From the NCBI GenBank assembly GCA_002373595.1, contig DFKT01000024.1, forward strand, positions 3,321 through 45,197: a DNA stretch of 41,877 bases. Reading direction: 5' to 3'. The notes beneath the pieces were generated by a model. It was not told the origin of the DNA and ran no database searches. It was given only the letters and a program-made list of their open reading frames with translations. The DNA comes from Lachnospiraceae bacterium UBA3638. Lineage in GTDB: Bacteria; Bacillota; Clostridia; Lachnospirales; Lachnospiraceae. Within the stretch, counting starts at the first letter, position 1, and the number at the start of each line of letters is the position of its first letter. The position numbers and the translations under genes were made by a program. Shown here piece after piece: positions 1 through 7,770 of the stretch.

Positions 1-864
1 CTTTATGGATTTTTCGCGGTTAAATGATTTGAGCTTTTCTATTACAGCTTCCTGATGCTCGATCTCGCGCTGCTGATTTAGATATGCGCTTAACTGAGCT
101 TTGCGAAGCTCTGCTTTTTTGTGTGCGAAGTCGGAATAGTTCCCCGTAAATACCAGGGACTTCCCGTTCTCAATCTCCACGATACCGTTTACTATACGGT
201 CCAGGAAATATCTGTCATGAGATACGATAAGCACAGCACCTTGGAAGGAGGATAGATATCCCTCGAGCCATGATATGCTCTTCATATCGAGATGGTTCGT
301 AGGCTCATCGAGGATGATGAGGTCGGGCTTCTGAAGAAGGAGCCTGCCAAGAGATACTCTCGTTTTCTGACCTCCGGAAAGTGTGGAGAGAGAGCGGGAG
401 AAGTCTTCTTCGTCAAATCCAAGACCTTTGAGTATGCCTGCAGCTTCGCTTTTGTATGTATATCCGCCTTCACGGTCAAACTTTTCGGAGAGCTGATCAT
501 ATGCATTCATAAGCGATGTAAGTTCATCACCGGATTTATGAGACATCTGTGACTCGAAGTTTCGGAGTTCTGCCTCCATCTCAGCGAGATCGCTTCTTAC
601 GCTTATCAGGTAATCAAGGATGCTCTCGTCACCGCTTATCTCGGTCGTCTGCTCGAGATAACCTATACGAAGTCCTTTCTCAAATGTAACGGAACCTGAG
701 TCAGGGGACAGCGCACCCGTTATGATCCGAAGGAGTGTGGTCTTGCCGCTTCCGTTTATGCCTATGAGACCTATACGATCATTTTTCTCGATGTGGAAAG
801 AGACGTCGGACAATACGACGCCTGTTACAAACTCTTTAGATATATTCTGACATGAGAGTATCAT
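1..864 (-). CDS. ABC-F family ATPase (partial, N-terminal 288 codons)
   Basis: Soluble tandem-ABC ATPase of the ABC-F group, which acts on ribosomes (translation factor or antibiotic protection) and does not transport. The reading frame starts at the ATG complementary to 862-864 and stays open to the left edge, so only the first ATPase domain and the start of the inter-domain linker are present. Visible motifs are Walker A GINGSGKTT (K41), the signature LSGGQKTRVSLGRLL near residue 160, Walker B LIILDEPTNHLD just after it, and the H-loop SHDRYFLD. The DEPTNHLD form is typical of ABC-F. A charged helical stretch (QQREIEHQEAVIEKLK) begins the linker. The start codon abuts the stop of the upstream membrane-protein gene with no gap, so the two are co-transcribed. 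Which ABC-F subgroup it belongs to cannot be told without the second domain. Confidence 0.93.
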   Translation of the reverse strand, partial: MILSCQNISKEFVTGVVLSDVSFHIEKNDRIGLIGINGSGKTTLLRIITGALSPDSGSVTFEKGLRIGYLEQTTEISGDESILDYLISVRSDLAEMEAELRNFESQMSHKSGDELTSLMNAYDQLSEKFDREGGYTYKSEAAGILKGLGFDEEDFSRSLSTLSGGQKTRVSLGRLLLQKPDLIILDEPTNHLDMKSISWLEGYLSSFQGAVLIVSHDRYFLDRIVNGIVEIENGKSLVFTGNYSDFAHKKAELRKAQLSAYLNQQREIEHQEAVIEKLKSFNREKSIK

Positions 865-2082
865 TTATCGGATCCAGCCTTTGAAATTTGCGAGATATTC
901 ACACATAAAGTACATTCCGCGCAGCCAGATGATCATAGATGTAACGAGTATCATCCTGCGGGAAAACAAATCTTTTTCGAATTCATCATCGGATGCGTAC
1001 TTACCGAAAAGGGATAAAGCAGCGCATATGATCATGATCATGGTGCCGAATGTGGCTCTGTCCGGGTAGTGTGGACTTAAGAACATAGCGCCGAAGCTAA
1101 GGAGCGCACATGCAAGGAAAAGAAGTACATCCTTGCCGTATTTCCCGGTCGTCTTCCTGCAGCATACAGCGAATATGATGAATACAAGTATCGAAGGGAT
1201 CAGATACTCGAAAAATGCTCTGCACTCGTAATAGGACCTGAGGAAGATCTTCCAAAGCATTCCTAAAGAGGCATCCGGAGCTTCCGCACTTCTTGCGAAA
1301 TTGCCCGGTGCTGCGATGCATACGATACTTCCGATAAGACAGAATGCATTTCCGATGATCATCCACACAAGGTCCGAAACAGCAGGCTTAGAACCCTCAA
1401 ACTGTCCGGATCCTTTGAAATATCCTATGATGACGCATAGGGAAAGTATCCACATTGCGGGCCCCATGTTCTCGTTACTGCATCCGCAGATAAATCCGAG
1501 CGGGATCATGAGTATGCTTAGGACGGGAGCGGGGATGCTTATCTTTTTACCTCTGAGGATATACAGATATGGCAGTATGAAAAGCAGTATAAATATAGTG
1601 ATATAAAGATAATTGGCTGCTCCGGCTTCCCAGAACATGCTCATTTTCCAGTTGGCATTGAGCCCGGTTATGGAGGCAAGAGCGATAAAGAGCGCCAAAG
1701 GCCTGGATTTCCTGGGTACATCAGCAACGGCAACGATCAGATAGGACAGAATGAGCATTGCGAGCGTATTCAGGATATCAGCGACAAGCTCTCCGGAGAG
1801 GAGTATTATCTGAAGGAGACCGTGAGTCATGATCCTTCCGCCCCAGTTGTTGTAGTGCCACTGCATGGCTTTGACGATATCGGACAGGTTCCTTATCGGT
1901 TCGTCTGAGCAGAGAAGCGTGGAATACCACTCGTCGTCCATCATAAAGGGGATGCGCCTGTGTGTACAATATGCGGTGATAAGCGTAAGAGCGGTGAGGA
2001 TCACTGCAATCACACCGATGTTTTTACCCGATATTTTGCCTTTTTTTTCCGATCTTTCTACGGGATCCATAACCCATTCCAT
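865..2082 (-). CDS. Polytopic membrane protein, GT-C/DUF6056-like
   Basis: 405-residue integral membrane protein with roughly ten hydrophobic segments. The first spans about residues 22-39. It is followed by an MMDDEWY motif with D49-D50 in the first external loop, and then by NNWGGR. An acidic pair in the first extracytoplasmic loop is the layout of GT-C fold glycosyltransferases that use polyprenyl-linked sugars, and the pattern recalls DUF6056 proteins. That is a resemblance, not an assignment. The enzyme role and substrate are unknown. The gene is first in a leftward two-gene unit with the ABC-F gene and is divergent from rex across a 130-base gap. No strong Shine-Dalgarno sequence precedes the chosen ATG (AAGAA only); an internal ATG four codons later is an alternative. 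Confidence 0.8.
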   Translation of the reverse strand: MEWVMDPVERSEKKGKISGKNIGVIAVILTALTLITAYCTHRRIPFMMDDEWYSTLLCSDEPIRNLSDIVKAMQWHYNNWGGRIMTHGLLQIILLSGELVADILNTLAMLILSYLIVAVADVPRKSRPLALFIALASITGLNANWKMSMFWEAGAANYLYITIFILLFILPYLYILRGKKISIPAPVLSILMIPLGFICGCSNENMGPAMWILSLCVIIGYFKGSGQFEGSKPAVSDLVWMIIGNAFCLIGSIVCIAAPGNFARSAEAPDASLGMLWKIFLRSYYECRAFFEYLIPSILVFIIFAVCCRKTTGKYGKDVLLFLACALLSFGAMFLSPHYPDRATFGTMIMIICAALSLFGKYASDDEFEKDLFSRRMILVTSMIIWLRGMYFMCEYLANFKGWIR

Positions 2083-2153
2083 TTCTTAAGCAATAATACA
2101 GTAATATAGCATAAAGTGGCGAAAAATAGAAGAGAACGGACTTTGTATAAAAT

Positions 2154-2182
2154 TTGACAATCTCGTCGAGTAAACCTATAAT
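2154..2182 (+). promoter_or_regulatory. Consensus sigma-A promoter of rex
   Basis: TTGACA (2154-2159) and TATAAT (2177-2182) are separated by exactly 17 bases, a perfect match to the vegetative consensus. Transcription should start near 2189. An ATG at 2186 would therefore lie at or upstream of the transcript start, which supports the rex start at 2213. No Rex operator (TTGTTAA-N4-TTAACAA) is visible around it. Confidence 0.88.
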
Positions 2183-2212
2183 TATATGGATTATATTTTG
2201 GAGGCAAATACT

Positions 2213-2854
2213 ATGGAAAAAGATATTTCACAGGCAGTTATATCGAGACTTCCGAGATATTTGAGATACCTCGGAGATCTTAAGGACCAGGGCATTGAGA
2301 GGATCAGTTCACAGGAACTCTCAGAGCTTATGAAAGTAACTGCATCTCAGATCCGCCAGGATCTCAACAATTTTGGCGGTTTCGGACAGCAGGGATACGG
2401 CTACAATGTAGATAATCTCTACAGCGAGATTGGCAAGATACTGGGCCTTGATCACAGCTATAATCTGATCATTATCGGTGCCGGAAACCTCGGGAAAGCG
2501 CTCGGAAACTATATGAATTTCGAGAAAAGAGGCTTTATCTTAAAAGGTATGTTTGATGCAAATGAAGCTCTGCACGGACAGAAGGTAAGAAATGCCGAGA
2601 TCATGCCTATGGACAGACTTGCTTCTTTCATCAGAGAGAACAATATAGATATCGCTGTTCTTACAATCCCCAAGACAGGCGCTCTTGAGTATGTTGATGT
2701 ATTGGTGGAGAACGGTATAAAGGCAATATGGAATTTTGCTCATGTAGACCTTAATGTTCCCCAGGGAATAGAGGTTGAGAATGTACATCTTTCCGACAGC
2801 CTCATGAAGCTCAGCTACAATATCGCCAGAAGTGCTGAGACAAAAGCGGAATAA
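2213..2854 (+). CDS. rex: Redox-sensing transcriptional repressor Rex
   Basis: 213-residue repressor that binds DNA when the NADH/NAD+ ratio is low and releases it when NADH binds. In fermentative Firmicutes it controls NADH-consuming genes. The N-terminal winged helix (about residues 10-80) carries SRLPRYLRYL and ASQIRQDL. The Rossmann fold follows, with IIIGAGNLGKAL (G89, G91, G94) for NAD(H), and the C-terminus is the helix used for domain-swapped dimerisation. The start chosen is the ATG at 2213, with GGAGG at 2200-2204 eight bases upstream. An earlier in-frame ATG at 2186 is rejected because it sits at the promoter -10. Length is normal for the family. It heads the long rightward gene run. 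Confidence 0.95.
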   Translation: MEKDISQAVISRLPRYLRYLGDLKDQGIERISSQELSELMKVTASQIRQDLNNFGGFGQQGYGYNVDNLYSEIGKILGLDHSYNLIIIGAGNLGKALGNYMNFEKRGFILKGMFDANEALHGQKVRNAEIMPMDRLASFIRENNIDIAVLTIPKTGALEYVDVLVENGIKAIWNFAHVDLNVPQGIEVENVHLSDSLMKLSYNIARSAETKAE

Positions 2855-2877
2855 TCATTTCCGACGGAGATACTGAT

Positions 2878-3525
2878 TTGACCGGGATTGAGAAAGCCGA
2901 CCTTTTCAGGGAGGCCCTAAAAGGCAAAAACGTACCGATCCTGACGCTGGATCCCAAGTGGTACCGGCTTCTTGACCGCGTGGGCAACGAGGATGTCAAA
3001 GAACTCGAGAAAAAGCTCAACGATCTGCTGAAGCGCCAGGGCAAGGTTCATACTGAGACCGGTGAGATCAAGAAGATAAAAAAAAGGCTCATGGAAGAGA
3101 TGGTGCCGCTTGCCGATGAAGCCAGAGGCGGCGGAGAAGAAGCTGAAAAAAAACTCGAAGAGAACAAGAGACTCATCGCGGAATGCAATGAAAAGCTTGA
3201 AAGCTACAGCGATGAGGAGCTGGATCTGCCTGTGCGGATAGACGAGGTCAACAAGGAGCTTCTGCTCGTTACCATGGAGCATTGTTACGAGACGATGCAG
3301 GAGAATACCGACGAGATAGAAGCACTCGGGAAGTGGGTTGCAGACGTCAGAGTGGAGCTTAAGAAAAACCTCATCCGCAAACAGGAAAAAGAAGTTAAGA
3401 ATCACGAGATCTACAGTTATATGCACGATATTTTCGGAGCCGGAGTGGTGGATCTTTTTGACTTAAAGTACGATCCCGAGAGCAGATTCGGCGGCAAAAA
3501 TGCCGGTAAAAAGGAAGAAAACTAG
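2878..3525 (+). CDS. Coiled-coil protein of unknown function
   Basis: 215-residue, highly charged cytoplasmic protein that I do not recognise as a named family. It has no signal peptide or membrane segment. Residues from about 35 to 170 are rich in Lys/Glu with heptad-like spacing (ELEKKLNDLLKRQGK, EEAEKKLEENKRLIAEC), predicting a long coiled coil. A short globular tail ends in DLFDLKYDPESRFGGK. The start is a TTG at 2878 with ACGGAGA seven bases upstream. It lies 23 bases after rex and four bases before alr, so it is translated in the same transcript. Conserved placement beside rex would suggest a housekeeping role, but nothing in the sequence says which. Confidence 0.75.
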   Translation: MTGIEKADLFREALKGKNVPILTLDPKWYRLLDRVGNEDVKELEKKLNDLLKRQGKVHTETGEIKKIKKRLMEEMVPLADEARGGGEEAEKKLEENKRLIAECNEKLESYSDEELDLPVRIDEVNKELLLVTMEHCYETMQENTDEIEALGKWVADVRVELKKNLIRKQEKEVKNHEIYSYMHDIFGAGVVDLFDLKYDPESRFGGKNAGKKEEN

Positions 3526-3529
3526 ACTG

Positions 3530-4675
3530 ATGGATGACTATAAAAGAGGTTTTATTCAGACCGATCTGGATGCAATAGTTTCCAATTTCAATATTTTAAA
3601 GAGCAGAGTATCGGACAGCTCACGTATGCTGGCTGTCATAAAGGCTGACGGTTACGGACACGGGGCTGTGGAGATCGCCAAAACCCTCGAAGGAGATGAT
3701 CGCCTTTGGGGCTTTGCCGTCGCGTCTGCGGATGAAGCGATCGAACTCGGAGATGCAGGCATCGGTAAGCCCATACTCATACTCGGATATGTCTTTGATG
3801 AATGCTATGAGGAGCTTATCGGAAGAGATGTCAGGATAAGTATTTTTGACGAGGATTCGCTTGGTAAACTGTCCGCCACTGCAGAAAAGATGGGACGCAG
3901 CGCTTATATTCATATTCCTGTAGATACCGGAATGGGAAGGATCGGTATATTCCCGGATGAGACCGGATCGGAGTTTGTCAGAAAAGCAGCTTCTTATGAT
4001 GGCATCATTCTCGAAGGAATGTTTACACATTTCGCCAAAGCAGATGAAAAGGATCCTTCGAGTGCAGATCATCAGCTTGAAGTGTTTAAGAGATTTACCG
4101 ATGACATCAAAGCAAATATTGCACCGATACCTATTGTTCATGCGTCAAACAGCGCAGGCATAATCGCTGTTCCCGAGGCTAATCTCGATATGGTAAGAGC
4201 CGGGATATCTCTGTATGGACTTGCTCCTTCCGATGATGTCACCGGATTTGAACTGGGACTGTCTCCCGTTATGAGCGTCGAGAGCCATATAACCTATGTG
4301 AAGAGAGTCAAAAAGGGTACTACGATAAGCTATGGAGGTACATTCACGGCAGACCGTGATATGACGGTTGCGACAATACCTCTCGGGTATGCCGATGGTT
4401 TTCCCAGGTCTCTTTCCAACAAGGGAGAAGTGCTCATAAACGGCAAAAGATGCAGGATCTTGGGACGTATCTGCATGGATCAGTTCATGGCGGATGTCAC
4501 GGATGCAGGGGATGTAAAGGCCGGAGACAGAGTTGTTCTCCTGGGAAGGTACGGCACAGAACAGATAACCGCAGAGGAACTCGGGGACCTCTCGGGAAGG
4601 TTTAATTATGAGCTTGTCTGCCTGCTTAACGCCAGGCTTCCGCATATATATAAAAAGAGCGCAAAAGCCCCGTAA
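3530..4675 (+). CDS. alr: Alanine racemase
   Basis: PLP-dependent cytoplasmic enzyme interconverting L- and D-alanine for peptidoglycan synthesis. The 381-residue length is typical. The PLP-binding lysine is K38 in AVIKADGYGHG, and the second catalytic base is Y268 in TISYGGTF, contributed to the partner subunit's active site in the family dimer. The alpha/beta barrel with DTGMGRIG and HASNSAG precedes the C-terminal beta domain (GRICMDQFM). The ATG at 3530 is preferred over one at 3500, which overlaps the previous gene and lacks a ribosome site. Even for 3530 the purine-rich AAGGAAG lies about 13 bases off, so initiation may depend on coupling. Confidence 0.95.
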   Translation: MDDYKRGFIQTDLDAIVSNFNILKSRVSDSSRMLAVIKADGYGHGAVEIAKTLEGDDRLWGFAVASADEAIELGDAGIGKPILILGYVFDECYEELIGRDVRISIFDEDSLGKLSATAEKMGRSAYIHIPVDTGMGRIGIFPDETGSEFVRKAASYDGIILEGMFTHFAKADEKDPSSADHQLEVFKRFTDDIKANIAPIPIVHASNSAGIIAVPEANLDMVRAGISLYGLAPSDDVTGFELGLSPVMSVESHITYVKRVKKGTTISYGGTFTADRDMTVATIPLGYADGFPRSLSNKGEVLINGKRCRILGRICMDQFMADVTDAGDVKAGDRVVLLGRYGTEQITAEELGDLSGRFNYELVCLLNARLPHIYKKSAKAP

Positions 4676-4678
4676 AAC

Positions 4679-4707
4679 TTGTTAATAGGCCCTTAAAATG
4701 ATAAAAT
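4679..4707 (+). promoter_or_regulatory. Putative promoter of yebC
   Basis: TTGTTA (4679-4684) is followed after 17 bases by TAAAAT (4702-4707), in the 83-base gap between alr and yebC. Both hexamers are near consensus and the downstream leader of about 45 bases is AT-rich. It probably gives yebC and the following genes their own start in addition to read-through from rex. Confidence 0.6.
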
Positions 4708-4758
4708 AAAGGGAATGTTATATAAAAATAAGTACAAAGTAACAAAGACGGAGGGATT

Positions 4759-5487
4759 ATGTCAGGACATTCAAAATTTGCCAATATCAAGCACAAGAAA
4801 GAGAAGAACGATGCCGCCAAAGGTAAGATCTTTACCATCATAGGCCGTGAGATCGCAGTAGCAGTTAAGGAGGGCGGACCTGATCCTGCCAACAACTTCA
4901 AGCTTGCTACCGTAATCGCAAAGGCTAAGGCTAACAATATGCCTAACGATACCATCGATCGTGGTATCAAGAAGGCTGCCGGAGAAGGCGGATCGGTCAA
5001 CTACGAATACATCAGCTACGAAGGATACGGCCCCGGCGGAACCGCTATCATCGTTGATACACTTACCGACAATAAAAACCGTACCGCTGCGAATGTAAGA
5101 AGTGCATTCACCAAGGGCGGCGGAAGCATCGGAACTCCCGGATGCGTATCATTCATGTTCGACAAGAAGGGACAGATCATCATCGATCGTGAAGAGTGTG
5201 ATATGGCTGCCGACGATCTAATGATGACTGCACTTGATGCGGGTGCGGAAGACTTCAATGAGGAGGAGGACAGCTTCGAGATCCTCACCGATCCCGATGA
5301 GTTTGAGAATGTAAGAAAGGCTCTTGAGGATGCGAAGATTCCCATGCTCAGCGCTGAAGTTACCATGATACCCCAGAACTATGTTGAAGTAACCGACGAG
5401 GATAATGTTAAGTGCCTGCAGAGGATACTTGATCTTCTCGAGGACGATGATGATGTACAGGCTGTATATCACAACTGGGACGAATAA
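4759..5487 (+). CDS. yebC: YebC/PmpR family protein (TACO1-like)
   Basis: 242-residue cytoplasmic protein of the YebC family. Members were first described as DNA-binding regulators, and more recent work links some to translation of proline-rich stretches. The family N-terminus MSGHSKFANIKHKK is intact, followed by the FTIIGREI and NMPNDTIDRGIKKA blocks and a C-terminal acidic domain (VTDEDNVKCLQRILDLLEDDDDV) with the usual length. GGAGG lies three to four bases before the ATG. It is expressed from its own putative promoter and is followed 11 bases later by a glycosyltransferase. Whether it is the regulatory or the translational subtype is not decided by sequence alone. Confidence 0.93.
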   Translation: MSGHSKFANIKHKKEKNDAAKGKIFTIIGREIAVAVKEGGPDPANNFKLATVIAKAKANNMPNDTIDRGIKKAAGEGGSVNYEYISYEGYGPGGTAIIVDTLTDNKNRTAANVRSAFTKGGGSIGTPGCVSFMFDKKGQIIIDREECDMAADDLMMTALDAGAEDFNEEEDSFEILTDPDEFENVRKALEDAKIPMLSAEVTMIPQNYVEVTDEDNVKCLQRILDLLEDDDDVQAVYHNWDE

Positions 5488-5498
5488 GGAAAACTGAT

Positions 5499-6461
5499 AT
5501 GAATAAACTCGGGATCGTAGTACCGTGCTATAACGAGGAGGAAGTGCTTGGGATGACATCCGAAGCACTTCGCGCAGTTCTTGATGATCTTATCTCCAAA
5601 GGTAAGATAGCATCCGACAGCTTCATAATGTTCGTCAATGACGGAAGCAAGGACAGGACCTGGGAACTCATCGAGGAGCAGCACAGGCTTTATAAAGATA
5701 AATGCATCGGCATAAAGCTTGCGCGCAATGTCGGTCATCAGTATGCATTGACCGCGGGACTCCTTACCGCCAAGGATATGTGTGATGTAACGATCTCGAT
5801 TGATGCTGACCTTCAGGATGATGTTGCGACCATCGAGGATATGATCGACAAATATTATGAAGGATGCCAGATCGTATACGGTGTCCGCAAGGAGAGAAAG
5901 ACCGACAGCTTTTTTAAGAGGACCACTGCGCAGGGCTTCTACAAGCTCATGGCAGCGATGGGAGTAAAGACTGTTTACAATCACGCCGACTACAGACTCA
6001 TGAGCAAGCGTGCTCTGGAAGAGTTTGCCAAGTACAGTGAATACAATCTCTTCCTCCGCGGAATGGTCCCTCTTATCGGATTTAAGACAGATTGCGTATA
6101 TTACGACCGCAAAGAACGCGCTGCGGGCGAATCCAAATATCCGCTTAAGAAAATGCTCGCTCTTGCTTTTGACGGCATTTCTTCGTTCAGTACCAAGCCC
6201 ATTACCATGATCCTGTCGATAGGATTCTTTATCATCTTCCTGAGTATAATTGCGGCTGTTTACGCATTAGTCTCATACGGTATGGGAAGAGTGGTTCCCG
6301 GATGGACATCACTCATCCTTTCACTCTGGTTCCTCGGAGGATTACAGCTCCTGGCGATCGGACTTGTGGGGCAGTACATCGGAAAGATCTATTCAGAGGT
6401 TAAGCGCAGACCCAGATATGCGATCGAGAAGATACTTGAGCAGGGAGATGACGTGAAGTGA
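5499..6461 (+). CDS. Family 2 glycosyltransferase, polyprenyl-phosphate type (DPM1/GtrB-like)
   Basis: 320-residue membrane-anchored glycosyltransferase predicted to move a hexose from a nucleotide sugar to undecaprenyl phosphate on the cytoplasmic face. The GT-A fold opens with LGIVVPCYNEEEVL, and the metal-binding DADLQDD begins at D102. The cytoplasmic domain ends near residue 230, followed by two transmembrane segments at about 236-261 and 271-295. This is the classic GtrB/YkoT architecture. It overlaps the next membrane-protein gene by four bases, which suggests the pair decorate one polymer together. The sugar and acceptor cannot be read from the sequence. Confidence 0.9.
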   Translation: MNKLGIVVPCYNEEEVLGMTSEALRAVLDDLISKGKIASDSFIMFVNDGSKDRTWELIEEQHRLYKDKCIGIKLARNVGHQYALTAGLLTAKDMCDVTISIDADLQDDVATIEDMIDKYYEGCQIVYGVRKERKTDSFFKRTTAQGFYKLMAAMGVKTVYNHADYRLMSKRALEEFAKYSEYNLFLRGMVPLIGFKTDCVYYDRKERAAGESKYPLKKMLALAFDGISSFSTKPITMILSIGFFIIFLSIIAAVYALVSYGMGRVVPGWTSLILSLWFLGGLQLLAIGLVGQYIGKIYSEVKRRPRYAIEKILEQGDDVK

Positions 6462-7759
6462 AGGAAAGCGGTAACAAAGTCATAGCATTTATATATTGTG
6501 TACCGATCCTTGCTTTTTCGTATCTGGCTGCGGGAGGGATTGCGCGTGCTTTTGGCAAACCCCAGATCTATGGCATGATAGGATGTCTTGTCCTTCTTGC
6601 TCTTTTTGTTTTTACGACATTTCTCATCTCCAGAGGTGCCAACAGGACCAAAGCATTCTATGCCAAAGTATTCGGAAAAGGATTTTCGGTTCCTGTCGTC
6701 ACCGGTCTGATGATCATTGCCGGCACAGCATTCAGAGCATTTCTTTACAAGAGTGACGGATTTGTACAGGGCAAGCTCGCCGAAGCGGCACTTGTCTCGG
6801 GCGATCCCCGTGATATGGGTGGACTTGGTATGTGCAAGCGCATATATGTGGCGCTTTTACACCCCCTGTTCTTTACATTCGGAAATCGCGGAGATGTTCA
6901 GTTCTCATATCAGGCGATCCTGCTCGTCATAACGGTCATCCTCTGTGCATACGGTGCATACAGACTTTCGGGACCGGCAGCATCCATCACGGTTACTGCA
7001 TTTTGGATGTTCTCGGAACTCGGAGCGCAGTGCTGCCTCGAGGAGAAGGATTGTCTCATCATGATGATATTCGGCGGCGCTTTTCTTTGCGCTGTGCCCA
7101 TCATGGGAGTGCGGGATCAGAAGCCTGTACCGTTTGCCATAAGGACCGTGATCAGTATCGCAATTTTCGCCGCACTTGCTTATTTTGCCTATATGGGCGA
7201 GATATGGGAGATAGATTACGAAGATCTGTTTAATATCTTAAAACCCAGAGCGGGAATACTGGTCATAACATTCCTGCTCCTTATGAGTGTACCGACGGCT
7301 TTTGTCAGAAGAGTAAAGCCCGGCGGACTGCTTAACGTATTTATGCCGATGCCGGCACTTGCTCTTGTCGCTTATGCGGTCTATTACAGACAGGAGTATT
7401 CGATTTGGGGACTCATGTCCATACTTGCTTTCTTTGCGGGAAGATCCATCGACGAGCTTCTCGGAAGAGACCTGGATGAGATCTCCTATGAGAAGGTAAA
7501 GAATAAGAGACACGGCGAGATCAATACCGCACTTCTTTCCGATGCCTATGAGGCTCTGGAAAAAGAGAAGGCTGAAAAAGAGAAGGCCGAAAGGGAAAAG
7601 GAAGAAGCGCGGAAGGTCAGTGTTGTGATAGACGGAGAGCAGAAAGAAGTAGAGCTTCTAAAAAACCCTCTGCCCCTTCCGAAGAAGAAAGCCGTCAGAA
7701 AAGAAATGGATTACGATTACGAAGTGGCCGATGATGACGACTACGATATCAAGTTTTAA
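6458..7759 (+). CDS. Membrane protein paired with the glycosyltransferase, with acidic C-terminal tail
   Basis: 433-residue polytopic protein. It starts at a GTG that overlaps the glycosyltransferase stop in a GTGA junction, with GGGAG about ten bases upstream. About nine hydrophobic segments fill residues 8-335. The rest is cytoplasmic: a Lys/Glu helix built on a repeating EKEKAE pattern, then a PLPLPKKK motif and an Asp/Tyr-rich end ([11 protein letters not shown]). Similar PLPLPKK and acidic tails occur, as far as I recall, on Lachnospiraceae membrane proteins annotated near glycosyltransferases. A GtrC-like transferase or a flippase partner for the previous gene is plausible but unproved, as no catalytic motif was recognised. 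Confidence 0.75.
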   Translation: MKESGNKVIAFIYCVPILAFSYLAAGGIARAFGKPQIYGMIGCLVLLALFVFTTFLISRGANRTKAFYAKVFGKGFSVPVVTGLMIIAGTAFRAFLYKSDGFVQGKLAEAALVSGDPRDMGGLGMCKRIYVALLHPLFFTFGNRGDVQFSYQAILLVITVILCAYGAYRLSGPAASITVTAFWMFSELGAQCCLEEKDCLIMMIFGGAFLCAVPIMGVRDQKPVPFAIRTVISIAIFAALAYFAYMGEIWEIDYEDLFNILKPRAGILVITFLLLMSVPTAFVRRVKPGGLLNVFMPMPALALVAYAVYYRQEYSIWGLMSILAFFAGRSIDELLGRDLDEISYEKVKNKRHGEINTALLSDAYEALEKEKAEKEKAEREKEEARKVSVVIDGEQKEVELLKNPLPLPKKKAVRKEMDYDYEVADDDDYDIKF

Positions 7760-7770
7760 GAAGGATCTGT

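Noticed and set aside
2186..2212. Upstream ATG start for rex
   Set aside because: It lies four bases after the promoter -10, so it would not be on the transcript; ATG 2213 has an ideal GGAGG.
3500..3529. Upstream ATG start for alanine racemase
   Set aside because: It overlaps the previous gene, lacks a ribosome site and adds residues outside the family N-terminus.
4679..4698. Possible Rex operator near yebC (TTGTTAA followed by TTAA)
   Set aside because: The half-site spacing and the right half do not fit the TTGTTAA-N4-TTAACAA consensus.
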